Shown piece by piece: positions 1 to 12,852 of a DNA stretch of 64,000 nt. A program made the position numbers and the translations under genes. The DNA comes from Serinus canaria. Lineage: Eukaryota > Chordata > Aves > Passeriformes > Fringillidae. Below the pieces are notes generated by a model that was not told the DNA's origin, did no database searches, and saw nothing but the letters and a program-made list of their open reading frames with translations. The stretch covers positions 19,168,765 to 19,232,764 of the forward strand of contig NC_066322.1 in assembly GCF_022539315.1 (NCBI RefSeq), written 5' to 3'. The stretch's first letter is position 1; each line of letters opens with the position of its first letter.

Positions 1-2525
1 TGGAAAATGGGGCAGCATCTGTAGGTGCCTTGCAGAGCCTGTCTTTGGAAACTTGAGTTAAAATTAGTCTCTCCATGCCTGATGTTCTTTGACAAAACCA
101 GGAGGCCAGGAATTATGAACATATGAGTTATGGTATGTTTTCTTTTTAAATTATGAAACTTAAGGCCAGATTAATTCTGCTCTCCTTGTCCTGGTTTGTT
201 GAGGCAATTTCTTGGTCATTGATACTGTTACAAAGAAGACCAAACGTTGTGATTTACAATAGTGTGGGTTGCAGTTCTGTAATTGTTGTAAAAAAGGTAA
301 CCTTGTTTTGTAGGCTCAGGGTATATGGCATTATAATACAATCATTTATGTTTGTGTGTCTGATCAAATCTTTCTTTTAACTTACTTGAAGCTGGTAAGA
401 AGCTGATGTGAGATTTTTAATGTTATTTATTATAACAAATAGTTGAAAATTGAAATATAATTTGAGTTTGTTCTGCTTGTAATCTGTTTAGGAACCTGTT
501 ACAAGAGTTTTAACACTTCCTGCTGGCTCTGGTCTAGCTGAGCTCACACAGAATACTACTAATATTAGAATGAATAATGGCAGTAGGAGAAAATAGAATA
601 CTCTCCAATTGTAGTATTTTGGAACTTACCTCAAGTGCCCAAATGTATAGTACCACAGTTTTATTTTTTTCTTAAGTGTTATGAAAGATCCATATGTAAT
701 ATTAATAACATATTATTCCAATATCCTTGGTATCTTAGGAAAATTAATTTATTTTCCTTATGTTTTTCAATGCTACATTAAAAACCCCCAGCTTTCAAGA
801 ACTTTTCAAAGACTTGGAAAAAAAATGTATTTCAGTAAGAAGTGATGTAACTGTTACATGGGTGGTGTGAACAAGTGATGGCAAAAAAATATCCTCCCAT
901 AAGTCACTGTTAAATATACTGTGTAGGTTCTATTCTCTCCCTTAACCTCTAAGCTCAAGGTAAGTAGTATCTGTTTCAGTATATATGGCCTTTTAAATTG
1001 TATTTTAATTTCGTATTCCAGAGAGGTTTTAGCAAGGTTGATGTTGAGGAAATATTTCTACCAGGTTGTAAGTCAGGTTAAACCTTTTTTCTGGATTCAA
1101 AATAAAGGAGATTTGGTTGCCATTCTGGTCAAACTGATTTTTAAATTACCCTAGATCCAGAGAATCTATTGATTTTTTTCATTATTCACTCTTGAGAGGT
1201 TCAACACTTATTGCAGTGAGTTTTGAAATGCAATCCCAAAGGACTCAAAATTTGCAGGTTTTGCGTCTAATTTTGACTGTAACCTTGAAAAATGCATGAC
1301 AGTGCAAAACCTATGCATTGCAAAATTCTAAACAGTTTCTGTTTCCTGTGTACTAAGGCTGTAGTTGTGTCCTGGCAGCTGTTGTATGACCTCTCCCAAA
1401 ATGCCAGCCATTTTTGTTTTGGAACAGGTTAACAGCTATGGTGAGCCTCCAGACATGGTGATTTTCCAGAGCAGCTGAACCCTTCTCTGTGAATACTTGT
1501 CACTGCTCCCCAGTGCAGGGCTCTACAATTCTGCACCACCAAATCCTATCCCAAGACTTTCTGACCATACTCATATGCCCTGAATTGCAGTCTCACTCTC
1601 TGGAGCTGGTCTCTGATAACCTAGCTTCCAAATAATAAGGTCTGTGGGAGACTTATTATTCCATTTTTCTCCTTCTGGTAATCCAAACAATAAAATTACC
1701 TTCCAAATTGGATGGTTACAGAATCATCCTAGAAATCTCCTTGGGCTACATATTACTACAAACATGCTGATGAATTTTAAAATGTACTTTGGTGTTTTTC
1801 CAGTTTTTGGTTTTTCACTGACCTGGAAATTCTATCTATGTGTATGTTCTATTTCTTGTAGTTTTTCTTTGACACAAAAAGCATTGACATTTCCAGACTG
1901 TTTATCATGAAAATGCAGTATGAATATTGTCCTTGATGTCCTTTCTGGCTGATCCAAGCTTGTTTCTTCTGCAGATTATCTAATTTTCTTGCAGCTGTGA
2001 AACATACACTAAACCTGCTCATTCAGTGGAAAAGCCAGAGAATTGCATTTCCTTGTCAGGTGTCATCGTTTCAATCTGTGCAGCGCATAAAAAGCAATTT
2101 TCGTTCATTCCTTTAACCCTTGCTGAGCTGAGTTTATAATGATTTTTTGGATGTGGCTCATCTTCAGGAATTAACTTCTTTTTCACTGGCAAGGGAAAAG
2201 ACTTTTGCAAACCCCACTGACTTTGTGGTCAGGTGATGGCCTTGAATTTCTGCAGTGGCAGTGAGTGTTTTCTGCAGTCTTTGTAGGATCTCTAAGATTG
2301 CCCACTAGGTTTCTATTTTCCATGCCTTTATCATTTTCCATTCTATTACAGCAGACTCCCTGGTTATCCTCACAGACAATATAATGGTGGTGTAGGATTG
2401 GGGAGCCTGGTATTTGAGGAAAGGTTTTCCGAGAGGAAGGGTTAGAGATTTTTGCACTTTAAACTCTGAGCTACTTATGGATGGATGGGCTGGAGTTGTA
2501 GCATCGCTTTTTATGGCTTTCAAAG
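1..2525. other. Intergenic, nothing recognised
   Basis: AT-rich sequence. Open frames are short, overlapping and without protein-like composition. Confidence 0.7.
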
Positions 2526-2602
2526 GATCATGGAATCATTTAGTTTGGAAAAGACACTTAAGATCATGGATTCTAACCATTAACCTAATACTACCAAGTA
2601 AG
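2526..2602 (-). mobile_element. CR1 retroposon fragment
   Basis: Reads as a diverged reverse copy of the avian CR1 3' region: ATCATGGAATCATTTAG, then TTGGAAAAGAC, AAGATCAT, CTAACCATTAACC and CTACCAAGT. This wording is typical of bird genomes. It is a short 5'-truncated remnant. Confidence 0.8.
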
Positions 2603-4622
2603 ACTTTGCAACATTTCTGCAATATCTGTCCATTAGAAATGTGATTTGATCTTTACAGGTGGCTCAGAGTAGCTGGCTTATGCACACTGTGAATGTGGGA
2701 GACCCTCTTAAATAGCCGAGTTCTTAATAAGCAGAGGAAGATTTTTGGTGGTTTGAGATAAATATTTTAATTTTGTGTAGAAGCTACACTCTCTGGTGGA
2801 GACCTAAAATGTCAAATTTATGCCTCAGATTAAGTCTGTACTCCTAGCATCTGAAAAGTTGCAGTTTCAAGGGAAATAGAGAAAGTGGAAATAAGCAAGT
2901 AAACAAAATACTCAAAATAACTTTTTTTAAAAAAGGAAATTACCCCAAATTGTTTCCCTTTCATTTTCCTACTCCCTACAGGGCTCTTCTGACTGCCACA
3001 AGTCAAGTTCCTTCTGTTTTCTCTGTATGTTAAAGGACAGAAAAGCTTTTGTTCTGCAAACAAACCATATAACCAAGAATTACATGTTTTGCTTTTGTTT
3101 GTTCGCTTGCTTTTTTTCACCTTCTAGTGGAAAAAGCCTGAGGTTTCCTCAAATCAGCAAGTAAAAGGCTGAGTGTCTCAAAGACTCTGGAGCTTTCAAA
3201 TTTTCTCTGCAAGAAATCCTTATGCATACAGGGCTGTATTTAAGATGATCCTGTTATTTAAATCAAGATTACAGAAGGAAATTCCACTGCCAGTGGAAAT
3301 CAATTTTGGGAGTTTAAAAACTGCCAAAAGTTTAATAACCAGATTTTTAATTTCTTCATTACTATCAAATCAAACATGCTTTTTTGAAAAAAGGAAATAA
3401 GCTCTTTAGGTGAAATAATTATCTAAAAGATGAGAAACACTTTTGAGAAACTTCTGTTAGAAAGTGAGATTTTTAGAAGAACCTAAGTGATTTAGAACCA
3501 AACTCATCACTTGAAATCAAGGAGCATCATGCTTCTAAGGAATGTAAGTACTTACAGAAATCTATGGCATGATGAAATAAATCCCAGGATTTTTCAAAAT
3601 GCCGTATCATTGTTCTACAAGACTCTTGGATGTTCTGTGAATTGTAGTGTGATGCAATTTCATACTTACTGGTATCATTGAGCTCATACTGGTATTTGAC
3701 TTTGCTTGCTTGAAAATACTGTCGCAATTAACATTCTCTGTTGTGTTTCAGTAACCTTGGTGAATGTCAGCCTTTTGACTGAGGGGCCTTGATGCTTTAG
3801 CAAAGTCCTTGCCTTGCTGTTCACAGCATGGGGCCTTTACTCTGATTCACTGTGGCAAGTTTGGAAATCAGAAGCAGTTTTGCTTATAGCTCCTGACTGA
3901 GTAAACTAAATCTGCTGTTTTGATTGCACTTGTCTTACTGCGGTCCTTTAGAAGAGGGACACATTAGAGTAAAAAATGTACTGCCTTCATTATGAATGCC
4001 CCTCCCAAATCAACATAATCAGAGAGTAATCAACATTTCCATGTGGTATCTTTCCAAATCAGAATTAATTTTCTTAGTTTGAATTCATAGTTTTTTCCTT
4101 TATGGAGTGCTTAAGCATCACATTTATGTGAGAAAAAACAGATTAATGTAATTTGGAGTTGTTTCTGCTGAATTCATTAGGCATTCAGTTGGGTTTAGGA
4201 CAGGAGTTCTACCAGGGGCTGTTAGTCCATGAGGAGACCAGGAAAGGCAGTGCCAATGGGAAGTGGAAGTGAAGGAGCATCTCTGCTCTGTGTTACTCAC
4301 ACCAGACAAAGAATTTGGCCAGGATGCAAAACTACATTGTACTGATGTAGACACATAGATGTGTGTGCTAATGTATGAATAGTCCAGTGAACAAATTGCC
4401 ACTGATTTCTATCAAGATGAACTTAAAATTTACTATAGTGGTGCTTTATTTTTGCTGAAGTTGCCAATTACTGTGTTTTCTATGCTACTTCAGACAGGAA
4501 AAAGAAAAGCTAACTTTATAAAAAGTCATGAGATCATTTATATTTATAAAACTGTTTTGATTCTAATATTGGGCCTAAGATTTTGCGACCTGATCTTTTC
4601 ATAGAGAAAAGAACATAATATT
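2603..4622. other. Intergenic, nothing recognised
   Basis: Lies between the first CR1 fragment and the possible LTR. Contains only short chance frames. Confidence 0.7.
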
Positions 4623-4919
4623 TGTGTAGGGGGATACAGTATGGGTAAATGAAGGTGGTATAGAAGGTAATCTTATCCCTGAATGAGTTGCAGCTGGCCC
4701 AGTTACTAAAGATTAGAAGCAGGCCTGACCTTAACAGGCCACACCTGTAGCCAATAAGGACTAGTGGAATAAAAGAGTGGATTGGTGGAATCTGGAGTAA
4801 GAGGATTCAGATGGCTGCTGCAAGGACTGGGAACAGCCAGTGCTTAGAGGAGCAGCCTGTGAGAAATGCCAGGAAGGTATGAAGCTCTGGTGATATGAAA
4901 TCCTTGCACTATAATGACA
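4623..4919 (+). mobile_element. Possible solo LTR of an endogenous retrovirus
   Basis: The stretch has LTR-like promoter layout: CAGGCCTGACC and CAGGCCACACCTGTAG, then a CCAAT box (4753), then a TATA-like AATAAAAG (4769), then a GC-richer leader to about 4870. It can be bounded by TG at 4623 and CA at 4919. No gag, pol or env-like frame lies nearby, and I see no clear target-site duplication, so the boundaries are a guess. Confidence 0.4.
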
Positions 4920-5029
4920 TTAGAACTCTTGCTATCTAAGACAACATATTTGTATTAGTGGACAAGATCTTAATTTTAGCTTTCCTTGGGGAAAGATGGA
5001 TGGGTTTCCTCTGCTAGGACAGGTTAGGT

Positions 5030-5500
5030 GAAGTAGGGGCCTGAAGTCATTAAAAGATTTAGTCTGTTAATTAACCCTTCAGATTTAGAAAGGTATTTCT
5101 AAATAGATATTTACAAATATCAATTAAAATTACTCATATGAAGCTCTGCTTCATTAAATATCTTGCATTTTCCTCTGATTCTGATAATTGCACACAGTAG
5201 TCAAATCCCTTCTCAAGCTTTTGGTAAGATAAATATACCAATTTCTTTGTAAGGGACTTTAAAAACAATATTCTTGTAAGGCTACCTTCTTCTTTCTAAT
5301 CTTCTCTCTTTTCTAGTAATTGTTTTTCTAAAGCAATTGTAAAGGAGATTTTGCTCCTTCCATATAAATCCAGCTGAATAATTGCTGTTCTCTGGCCTTG
5401 AGTTAATCATTAATTCCAAAGCTATTACAATGCTGCTATAAAAGCACCATTACACATTTTTATCAAAAAAGCCAATTATTGATGTAAATGTTTGTACCTA
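5030..5500. other. Candidate conserved non-coding element
   Basis: Repeat-free, AT-rich but complex sequence, dense in homeodomain-type cores (TTAATTAA near 5069, GTTAATCATTAATTCC near 5402, CCAATTATTG near 5471). The texture resembles developmental enhancers of gene deserts. No alignment was possible, so this is a hint only. Confidence 0.25.
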
Positions 5501-6914
5501 CAGGATAAGGTTATAAATTGGGAAAACATAGAATGATTTTGTGAGTAGAATAAAATATCCTAAATATGAAGTGAAAGTGAATTTTTTTTTATTACAGTGA
5601 ATCCAAAAATGCATTCCATTTTGGTTTATGCCCTGGTGAATATAGCTCCAAAGAATTCACACTGCTTCTTTCTGGGTCTAGTCCATAGGTTACTTTTGCA
5701 AGGGAGTAAGGAAAAATTGGTTTTCCATACAAACAAGTACCTCAGTGGCTTTAGTAGAAGATTGAGTGTGTTGTGATAAACAGGTATCTGATGTGATGGA
5801 CTCAAAGGCTCCTTAAGTCAGCTCTTGGTCCCAGAACTCCAATTAATACTACAGGACTCCTTCTACATTCCCAAGGTGCTGGCATGCCACGTACTGCAAA
5901 GGGCAGTTCTGCAGAGCTTGGATTAAACTGTGGACATTAATATTTCTAAATCCAGTGCATCTTTACAAACAGCCGTTATAATAAACCAATGCCAAATAAA
6001 GACTGAAAAAATCATACGTTAATTCTTTTTTTAGTTTTCAGCATCACTTCATAAAAAAAAATCAACAAAAAAACAACTACCTTTCACCACATCTGTTGAT
6101 ATATTATAAGTTTGCTATTTATAACATTTTGGGAAAGTACTTGCTTCTGATTAGCCCATTTTCATTATATACATATTCATATGTATAATTATAGCAATTT
6201 AAATGCAATGTGTACAGTGCAGTGTTAAACACAAGACAGGTTTCAATTAGAAATACAAGCACTGTGGGGTTTCTATTTTTTATTTCTATTGCCTATTTTT
6301 GGGTATTTATATTTAGGTATTTATTTCTAGATATCTTTTTACTTAATTGTTATTGTATATTCAGTATTATTTCCCCCCAATTCGGTATATACACCAATCT
6401 TGTGTGTCTGCCTAGAGGAAATCCATTACTGCCATCTTAAGTTGCTTTTTTCCTGTTGGTCTGCCTATTCATAAAGATTGTTTTTTTTTCCTTTTTTTTC
6501 TGAAACCATATAGTCTTCTATAACATTTATTATCTTAAAGAGCAATCTTTATTCTCTGTTTGTTTTTGTTAAGGTAGCTTTCATTTAGGTATTGATGCTG
6601 TGTCCAGTAATGTTCTGCAGTGTATTTGGCGCAAGTTAGCACACTTCTTCCAGTCAGTTCACAAATACCTTATTCCTTAGGTATTCCAGTGAATCATGGT
6701 TAAATACATGGATTAAACCGCAGACTATTTCAACAGCACATACTTGCATTCTGGTTAGTTTGGTTTGTTTTCATCCAAGTAGAAATGAAGAACTGCAGTT
6801 GTGCTGTGTACACTCAAAAGTTTTAGCAGAGCAAAACTCCTCATGGAATATATCTGCTTTTGAAATGTGGAGTTCCAGCCCTCTTATTCCCTCAATGAAC
6901 ATTGTGTGCAGAGA

Positions 6915-7060
6915 GCTTTTCCCGCTGAGCTCGCGTGAGTTGACTCAAGCTTTGTTGCCAGTCTCTCTGCAGAGGACTGGCACTCGGGTTGCTGACAGAG
7001 GAGCCCTGCAGATCGCTCGGGGCCATTTCTGCATCGCTTCAGCTGCGGCTGTGATCAGCT
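6915..7060. other. Small CpG cluster
   Basis: Eight CpG dinucleotides fall between 6923 and 7047, against long CpG-free stretches on both sides. It is too short for a CpG island. A 119-codon open frame (6760-7119, + strand) spans it, but shows no recognisable protein feature. It could be a remnant promoter, a non-coding RNA exon or a decayed repeat. Confidence 0.4.
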
Positions 7061-10000
7061 TTTTAAACTTCTCCTTGAGGATGGGCTGTAGCAGTTTGAA
7101 AGGCAAACAGTTCTGCTAACGACACCCACCTCTGAAACTCCCAGCAGCTGAGGACTTGTCTAGAGGACAAAACGAGAGATATTACAGTCAAGTTCTAGGT
7201 GTACATGGAAGTGATTACTTGCTGGTCAGTGAAAAATCCTGTGAGTTTGTTGGTAATTGTGTGTGTCTTCAGGGATAGTCCTGCCATGGCAGAATGAAGA
7301 GCTCAGCCTCAGCTGTTTTGTCTGATGAGAAATTTAGATAACACAAATTGATGGGATTTGGAAAAGTATCTGTAAATATCTGTGGTCAGCACTATGGGCA
7401 AATGACAGGGCATGAGTTTGTAAGTGGGACTCTTTTGTGTACAAAAGGAAGTTCACTGGTCATCTCTTAGGAAATTTGAAATTCTTTTGAAATGACTGCT
7501 CAAAAATGCCAATTTAATTTTTTCCCTTCACTTTTTTAAAAAAAAAGTTTAAATTTTGTATAATCCTGTCAAAGCCATTTAAAATTCTCATTTTATGATA
7601 TTGCCTCAATTTAATCAAAATATGTGTTAATGAATAACACAGTAATGTCCTGGTATGGGTAATTCAAAATTTCTGACTGGCTTTACTGTATAATAATGCC
7701 TCAGATTTTCTATAGTCACAGATGACCAATCACAGTAGAGATGATTATACACGAGAGAAGTTATTGCTGGCTAAAAAAATGAGTTTTATCTTATTAATTA
7801 CTAAGTCACTAGAGTACTGTTATGCATGACTAGCCCTGAGTTTTGATTACTAAATTCAGTATGAGTTCACTAAATTTATGTCAAATGGTTCAATTAATGT
7901 CAAACTGAAGTTAACCACAATTGAAGTAGGAAATCCTTAAACCTTTGTCCAAGTGTAATATTAGTTTAGCTGCTGCTAATACAACTGCATATATGAGATA
8001 ATGTAGTTTAATAGTTGCTCTTTCTTGCTGTCAGTTCTACTGTAGGAAATCCATGTTGTGATCTGAAAACCAGATACAGCTCTGTGCATTCCTGCTCTTT
8101 TCAGGACAGAATGATTCACAAACATAGACCTTCCATGAAAAGGAAATATTTCATTTTTTTTCTCTCTTTGAAATCCAGTTCCCTTACAATGTAGTTGAAA
8201 ATCAGAACTTCCTTCTCTTGCTGGGCAGTCTTCTGTCCAACCCACCTTAAGTGGGACTGTCATTTGTTGTAGACTGCTGCCTGCAGTTTTGATGACACAG
8301 TGGTGATAGCTCTCTTCTGCCTTCCCTTGAGCCATGCAAAAGATCTTCCCTCACTACACAGAATGAGGATGAGCAGAACCTGCTGGAGCCACAAAGAATT
8401 TGGATGGAGAAATTGGAGGAAAGAGGTTAGAGAGGAAAGCCCAGGTGAAAGTAATAGGTGAGGAGGGGATTAACTGAATGGGTAAGGAAGATTCAAACTA
8501 GGTGGAAGCACAAAGAGCCGCAACACAAAAGCAATGCTAAAAAACAGGTTTTAATGGTGAAATAGAACTGGAGCTATACCTGCCATAGCAGTTTATTTTC
8601 CTGAAGCTAGAATAAAACTGAAGTTTGTGAGGTTTTTTCCATGTCTGTTAGCAAATTGCTGAGAGGCCCAGTGATTGTCCTGTGGAGCTCTGGTTTTTCC
8701 TCTATGTTATTGAAAGTATGAGATATCATAGCTGTAGGAAACTGCAGGAGAAAACCATGAGGGACTCAAAAGATTTCAGCGCTACTTATTGTCTGGGTAT
8801 ATATTGTGCTGTCATCCCAGGCATTTTATAATCCTATAAACACTTCAGTTCCCAAGAAAGTACTATTCTCCTTTAAAACAATGTGTCAGTTTGTCATAAA
8901 GTGCCCGAACTTGTTATTCTGTGTAGTATGTTTTTTGTCACAGTGTTAGCAAGTTTCCCTTCTGAGAGGAGGAAAACAAAATAAAACTTATTCAGGGAGA
9001 TGGGAGCCATCTGCGCCTGTTCCAAAGAACACCAAGGGGATTTCACCGCTTGCTAGTTTTTTAATCAATGACAGATTGTGCTAAGTCAGGCACCCAGTAA
9101 TTTAAGAAATGCCAGTTTCTGATTCATAGAGCTTTCTGAAAATTGGCTGAGTGAATATCTGGTGGCCCATATTATTTTTGAAAACAAGTTCAGTGTATCT
9201 TTCCAAAGCAAACCATATGGATGTTTTAGCTGATCAGATACAAATAAAAAATAAACATTTGAGCAGCACATTTTAAAGGCACCAATTAATATGGAAATAA
9301 TTATTGCTAATTACTAGACCTGAACAGGAATGGAATTTTATTTTGGAGAAGAAAATCATGTTTTATGCAGCTTTCCAAAACTGAATAAAAGAATGCATTT
9401 TACAGAATGAAATAAACCCCACAAATGCTCAAAGTCTTTCAGCTGGATACACGAAAAGAATTCCACTTTGTTTTTAACTTAAAAAAAAAAGTTCAATATA
9501 CTATTCATATTTAAAAATGCATTTATTTTCAGGATATTATTTTTTTTCTAATTGATGTATTTATACTGAAAGTAACTTTTGTGCATTTTGAAGAAGTTGG
9601 CTTGGGTGACTTGGAGTTTCAGCACAAGGATTTTTCCATTCTTCTTCCCCAATTCTTTTTTGAAATGAAGCATTGCTGAAATTAACACACCCTACCAAAT
9701 GTTTTCCTTTTGTCAAAACTCCCACAAACCCTTGGAATTTGCTGACAACTTTGACTTCTTTCATATGCACAAGCAGTTCAAAGTTTTGATAATGCAGATA
9801 AAATATGGTAAATTTGCTTTGCTGTATGTTCTACTTTAGTGATATATCTGGTTGTAAAACAAGTTTTCTTTGAAGTACACAATAAAATATAGGAACATTT
9901 AACCAAGTTGATTTCAATTGTTCTAGATTTTAAATTTTTATTTTACTTAAGCAAATTAAAAATTGACTTGCTTGCAGCAGAGCACTTCAGGAATTTGAAT

Positions 10001-12617
10001 CAAGATACACATATTTTCCAAGTGTTTTGTGTTATATAATGTGTGCAAGTTAATTATGAGACAAAAGTTTTAAGTTAATGTTTTTGAAGTATGAGTTCTG
10101 CTTTCAAGCAGAACAGTGATACTAAAATAAGAAAAAGAAGCACAAGCAAAAGTGTGTACAGGAAAGATTCTATATAAGAATATAGAAGAAGGGCAGATAT
10201 GAATGAAGAATGGAGGTCTTAACTAACTGGCTCTTCAAAAGAATTATCTTACATACTAGAAAAACATTGTCTAGCAACACGTGGAAGGCAGAGCTTCCCT
10301 TCTGGGTCATGGATACCATGGGAACATTTGAGTCATCACTTGGAAGTTTGCTCCAATAAAGGCATTGCAGCTCTAGGTCTCTGAGCTAAAAGTGTTTACT
10401 GCTTGGGGAAGTGTCCTGCTGCTCATAGTCTTGATAGTGTTCTTCTCTCTGTAGTAACTGGGCTGCCACACATTTCTCCTCAGTCAAGATGCATTTTCAG
10501 TATTTCAGAATGAGTTATTAGGCCATCTTCCCATGTGTAATGTTACTCATTAATGTATTCTAACAGCAAAGGCTAAGTCTGATTGGCTCCAAAGTACTAT
10601 GGAAAATCCAAATACAAGAGAAAAGCTCCATGATCATTAGCACCTCTAGGGAGGTGCTTTTTATCTTTTGGCCCCACAGTTTTAAACTAAATGTTTGCAT
10701 CTCTGTCTTGGGTTGGGTATTTTGGAGAATAAAAGGGCAAAGCAATTGCTCAGCATTGAATAGCAGAGCTCAGAACAACCTCCTGATTTTGTGACTTAAA
10801 GCTGAGATAAAGTATGCTATTTCCTGTCTGATTAAACTCATCATAATTAGGTTCATAAAAGGAGTGAATAGTGAATACAGAGAGAGATTCCAGCTGATGA
10901 GAGAGGAAGCCAAAATTTCATACCAAATATGATGCAAATTGTGATGTTTTCATACATTTTCCCCCCCCATCTGTTCTTGTTGCTTATGTCTGTCCTTCCC
11001 ATATGTGGCTGTTATAAGAAAAGGAATGACTTTGCCCTTCCTGTTAGATTATTTTTTCAGTGATATACATGAATGACTTGGTGTGAAAAGATGTATTAGA
11101 ATTACCACAAGAAGGTATTTTCCTGCTAAATATTTTTTGTTCTGTATCATAGAGAGGTTAAGTCATTATACATTTAAATTAGATTATTTTCTGCAGTTAA
11201 ATCACCTTTCAGTTTTCCAGGTTAAATTTCTCCTGGTAATAAACATATACTTGGTATTGCCACATTGTTTTAGCTCCTGTAGCTGTCTTTTTCCTACATG
11301 TTGATCCTTACAGCAGAAGCCCAGAGCTCCTTTGATTTTCCTCTGCTAGGCTCCCTTTGAGCAAGCTCTCTGTCCTCTCCACCTGTAATACACTCATTAT
11401 TTCTGGTAATGCCAGCAGCCTTCCAATTCACTTGTTTCAGTCTGACTTCAAATTAAGCATGGATTACCATAATTGTGGTAGTACACTTAATCACTACCCT
11501 TATTCAAGATGCTACAGCTGTGTTTGCTTTTCTTGAAAATTCCAATTGTTCTGTACAATTCCATCAAGAAAACATCTTTTCAGACTCCACCAGTTTTGAT
11601 ATTAGTCAGGGAACTTCTTATGGGAATTTTAGTCTACAGAAGTATATAGTACTTGGAGTTTTTTAAGGCTGTTTTGAGATTCTTGCTTACAGATATATTT
11701 GAAAATAATTGAAAGCTGCTGCTGCATCTCAAACACATGCAGGGTTTGGTTTCCAGTATTGAAGCTCATTTTTGCAATAGAAGATTTCTAAAAATTCCAC
11801 TACCAGAGTACAAATTAGAAAACAAGCATTCATATGCTAAGTGAATGTTCAAATGGAAGTGAAAGCCAAGTGAAATCCTCTCCTTTTGATGCATCGTGAC
11901 CTTTCATAAATATTCTATAAGCCTAAACCTTAAGCTCCACCTGTAGAAATTAATTTTGCAGTGAGAAGGCATCACTGTAATTAAGGACAGAAATGATTCT
12001 TCAATTTGTAATCCAATTCAGGTCCTCAGTGGGTATGAATTATCAAAAATTATGAACTTCATTGCAGCTGTTCCTATTTATTCTTAGTACCTGACACACA
12101 GTTCATAAGCCTGCCAATACTTGTTGAGGGAAAAGAAAACTTGGCTCACTTTCTCCTGGCCTCTTAAGCCTAATGCAATTTAAAATATGTTTTCTATTCA
12201 TGTAAAGAAATGAGACTACAAATACAGAGCAGAGGGTGGAGCAGCTGAGTTGGAAGGTGACATTTAAACACAATCATTTCTCTAATGGTTTTGTATTTGT
12301 AAATGATCACGTATTATGATCTAAAGTAGATGGCTAAAGTTCTGATTGTAGGATAAATTCTGCACTGCTGTCGTCAGAGGAATTATCTGCCAACAAGATG
12401 CTGCAACATAGAATATCGCCCACTGTTACTATCTGAAATAGTTGCCATTGGCATTCTTCATTTTTTTTTTTGGAACTACTGATTTCACTGTCTTTCAGTA
12501 GAATTTTTGTCTTACTGTTTTAGCGCAGCTGCATTTCACAAAGTGCAAGCAACCTCACACCTTAGTTGTGCTATACATTTGAAAGAGTATTAGCTGCAAA
12601 GAGATTATCAAAGAAGA
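7061..12617. other. Intergenic, apart from the candidate element at 8990-9400
   Basis: No exon, RNA gene or clear mobile element seen. A C8 tract lies at 10961-10968. Confidence 0.65.
8990..9400. other. Candidate conserved non-coding element
   Basis: Complex, repeat-free sequence with several TAAT and CAAT cores, including ACCAATTAATATGG (9281) and AATAATTATTGCTAATTAC, next to a GC-balanced stretch with two CpGs (9015-9050). Resembles a conserved enhancer in texture. Confidence 0.25.
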
Positions 12618-12852
12618 TTATTAATACTATAAAATATTATAGATATTGTATTATATATAAGAATTATACATAATATATTTTGTATATACTATATACAATA
12701 TTATTATCTAACATCAATATATTATATCAATATTATGTATTAATATATACAACACAATATTTTAGGCCATATAATCTATAATATTAATATACAACATTAA
12801 TATTATATATCAATATATGCAATATTAATATATAATATTAATATTATTATGA
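12618..12852. repeat. AT-only imperfect repeat island built on ATATTAAT
   Basis: About 235 bases of nearly pure A and T, with repeated AATATTAATAT and ATTATATATCAATATAT units in imperfect, partly palindromic order. It is distinct from the ordinary AT-rich flanks and looks like a decayed, expanded microsatellite. Confidence 0.85.
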
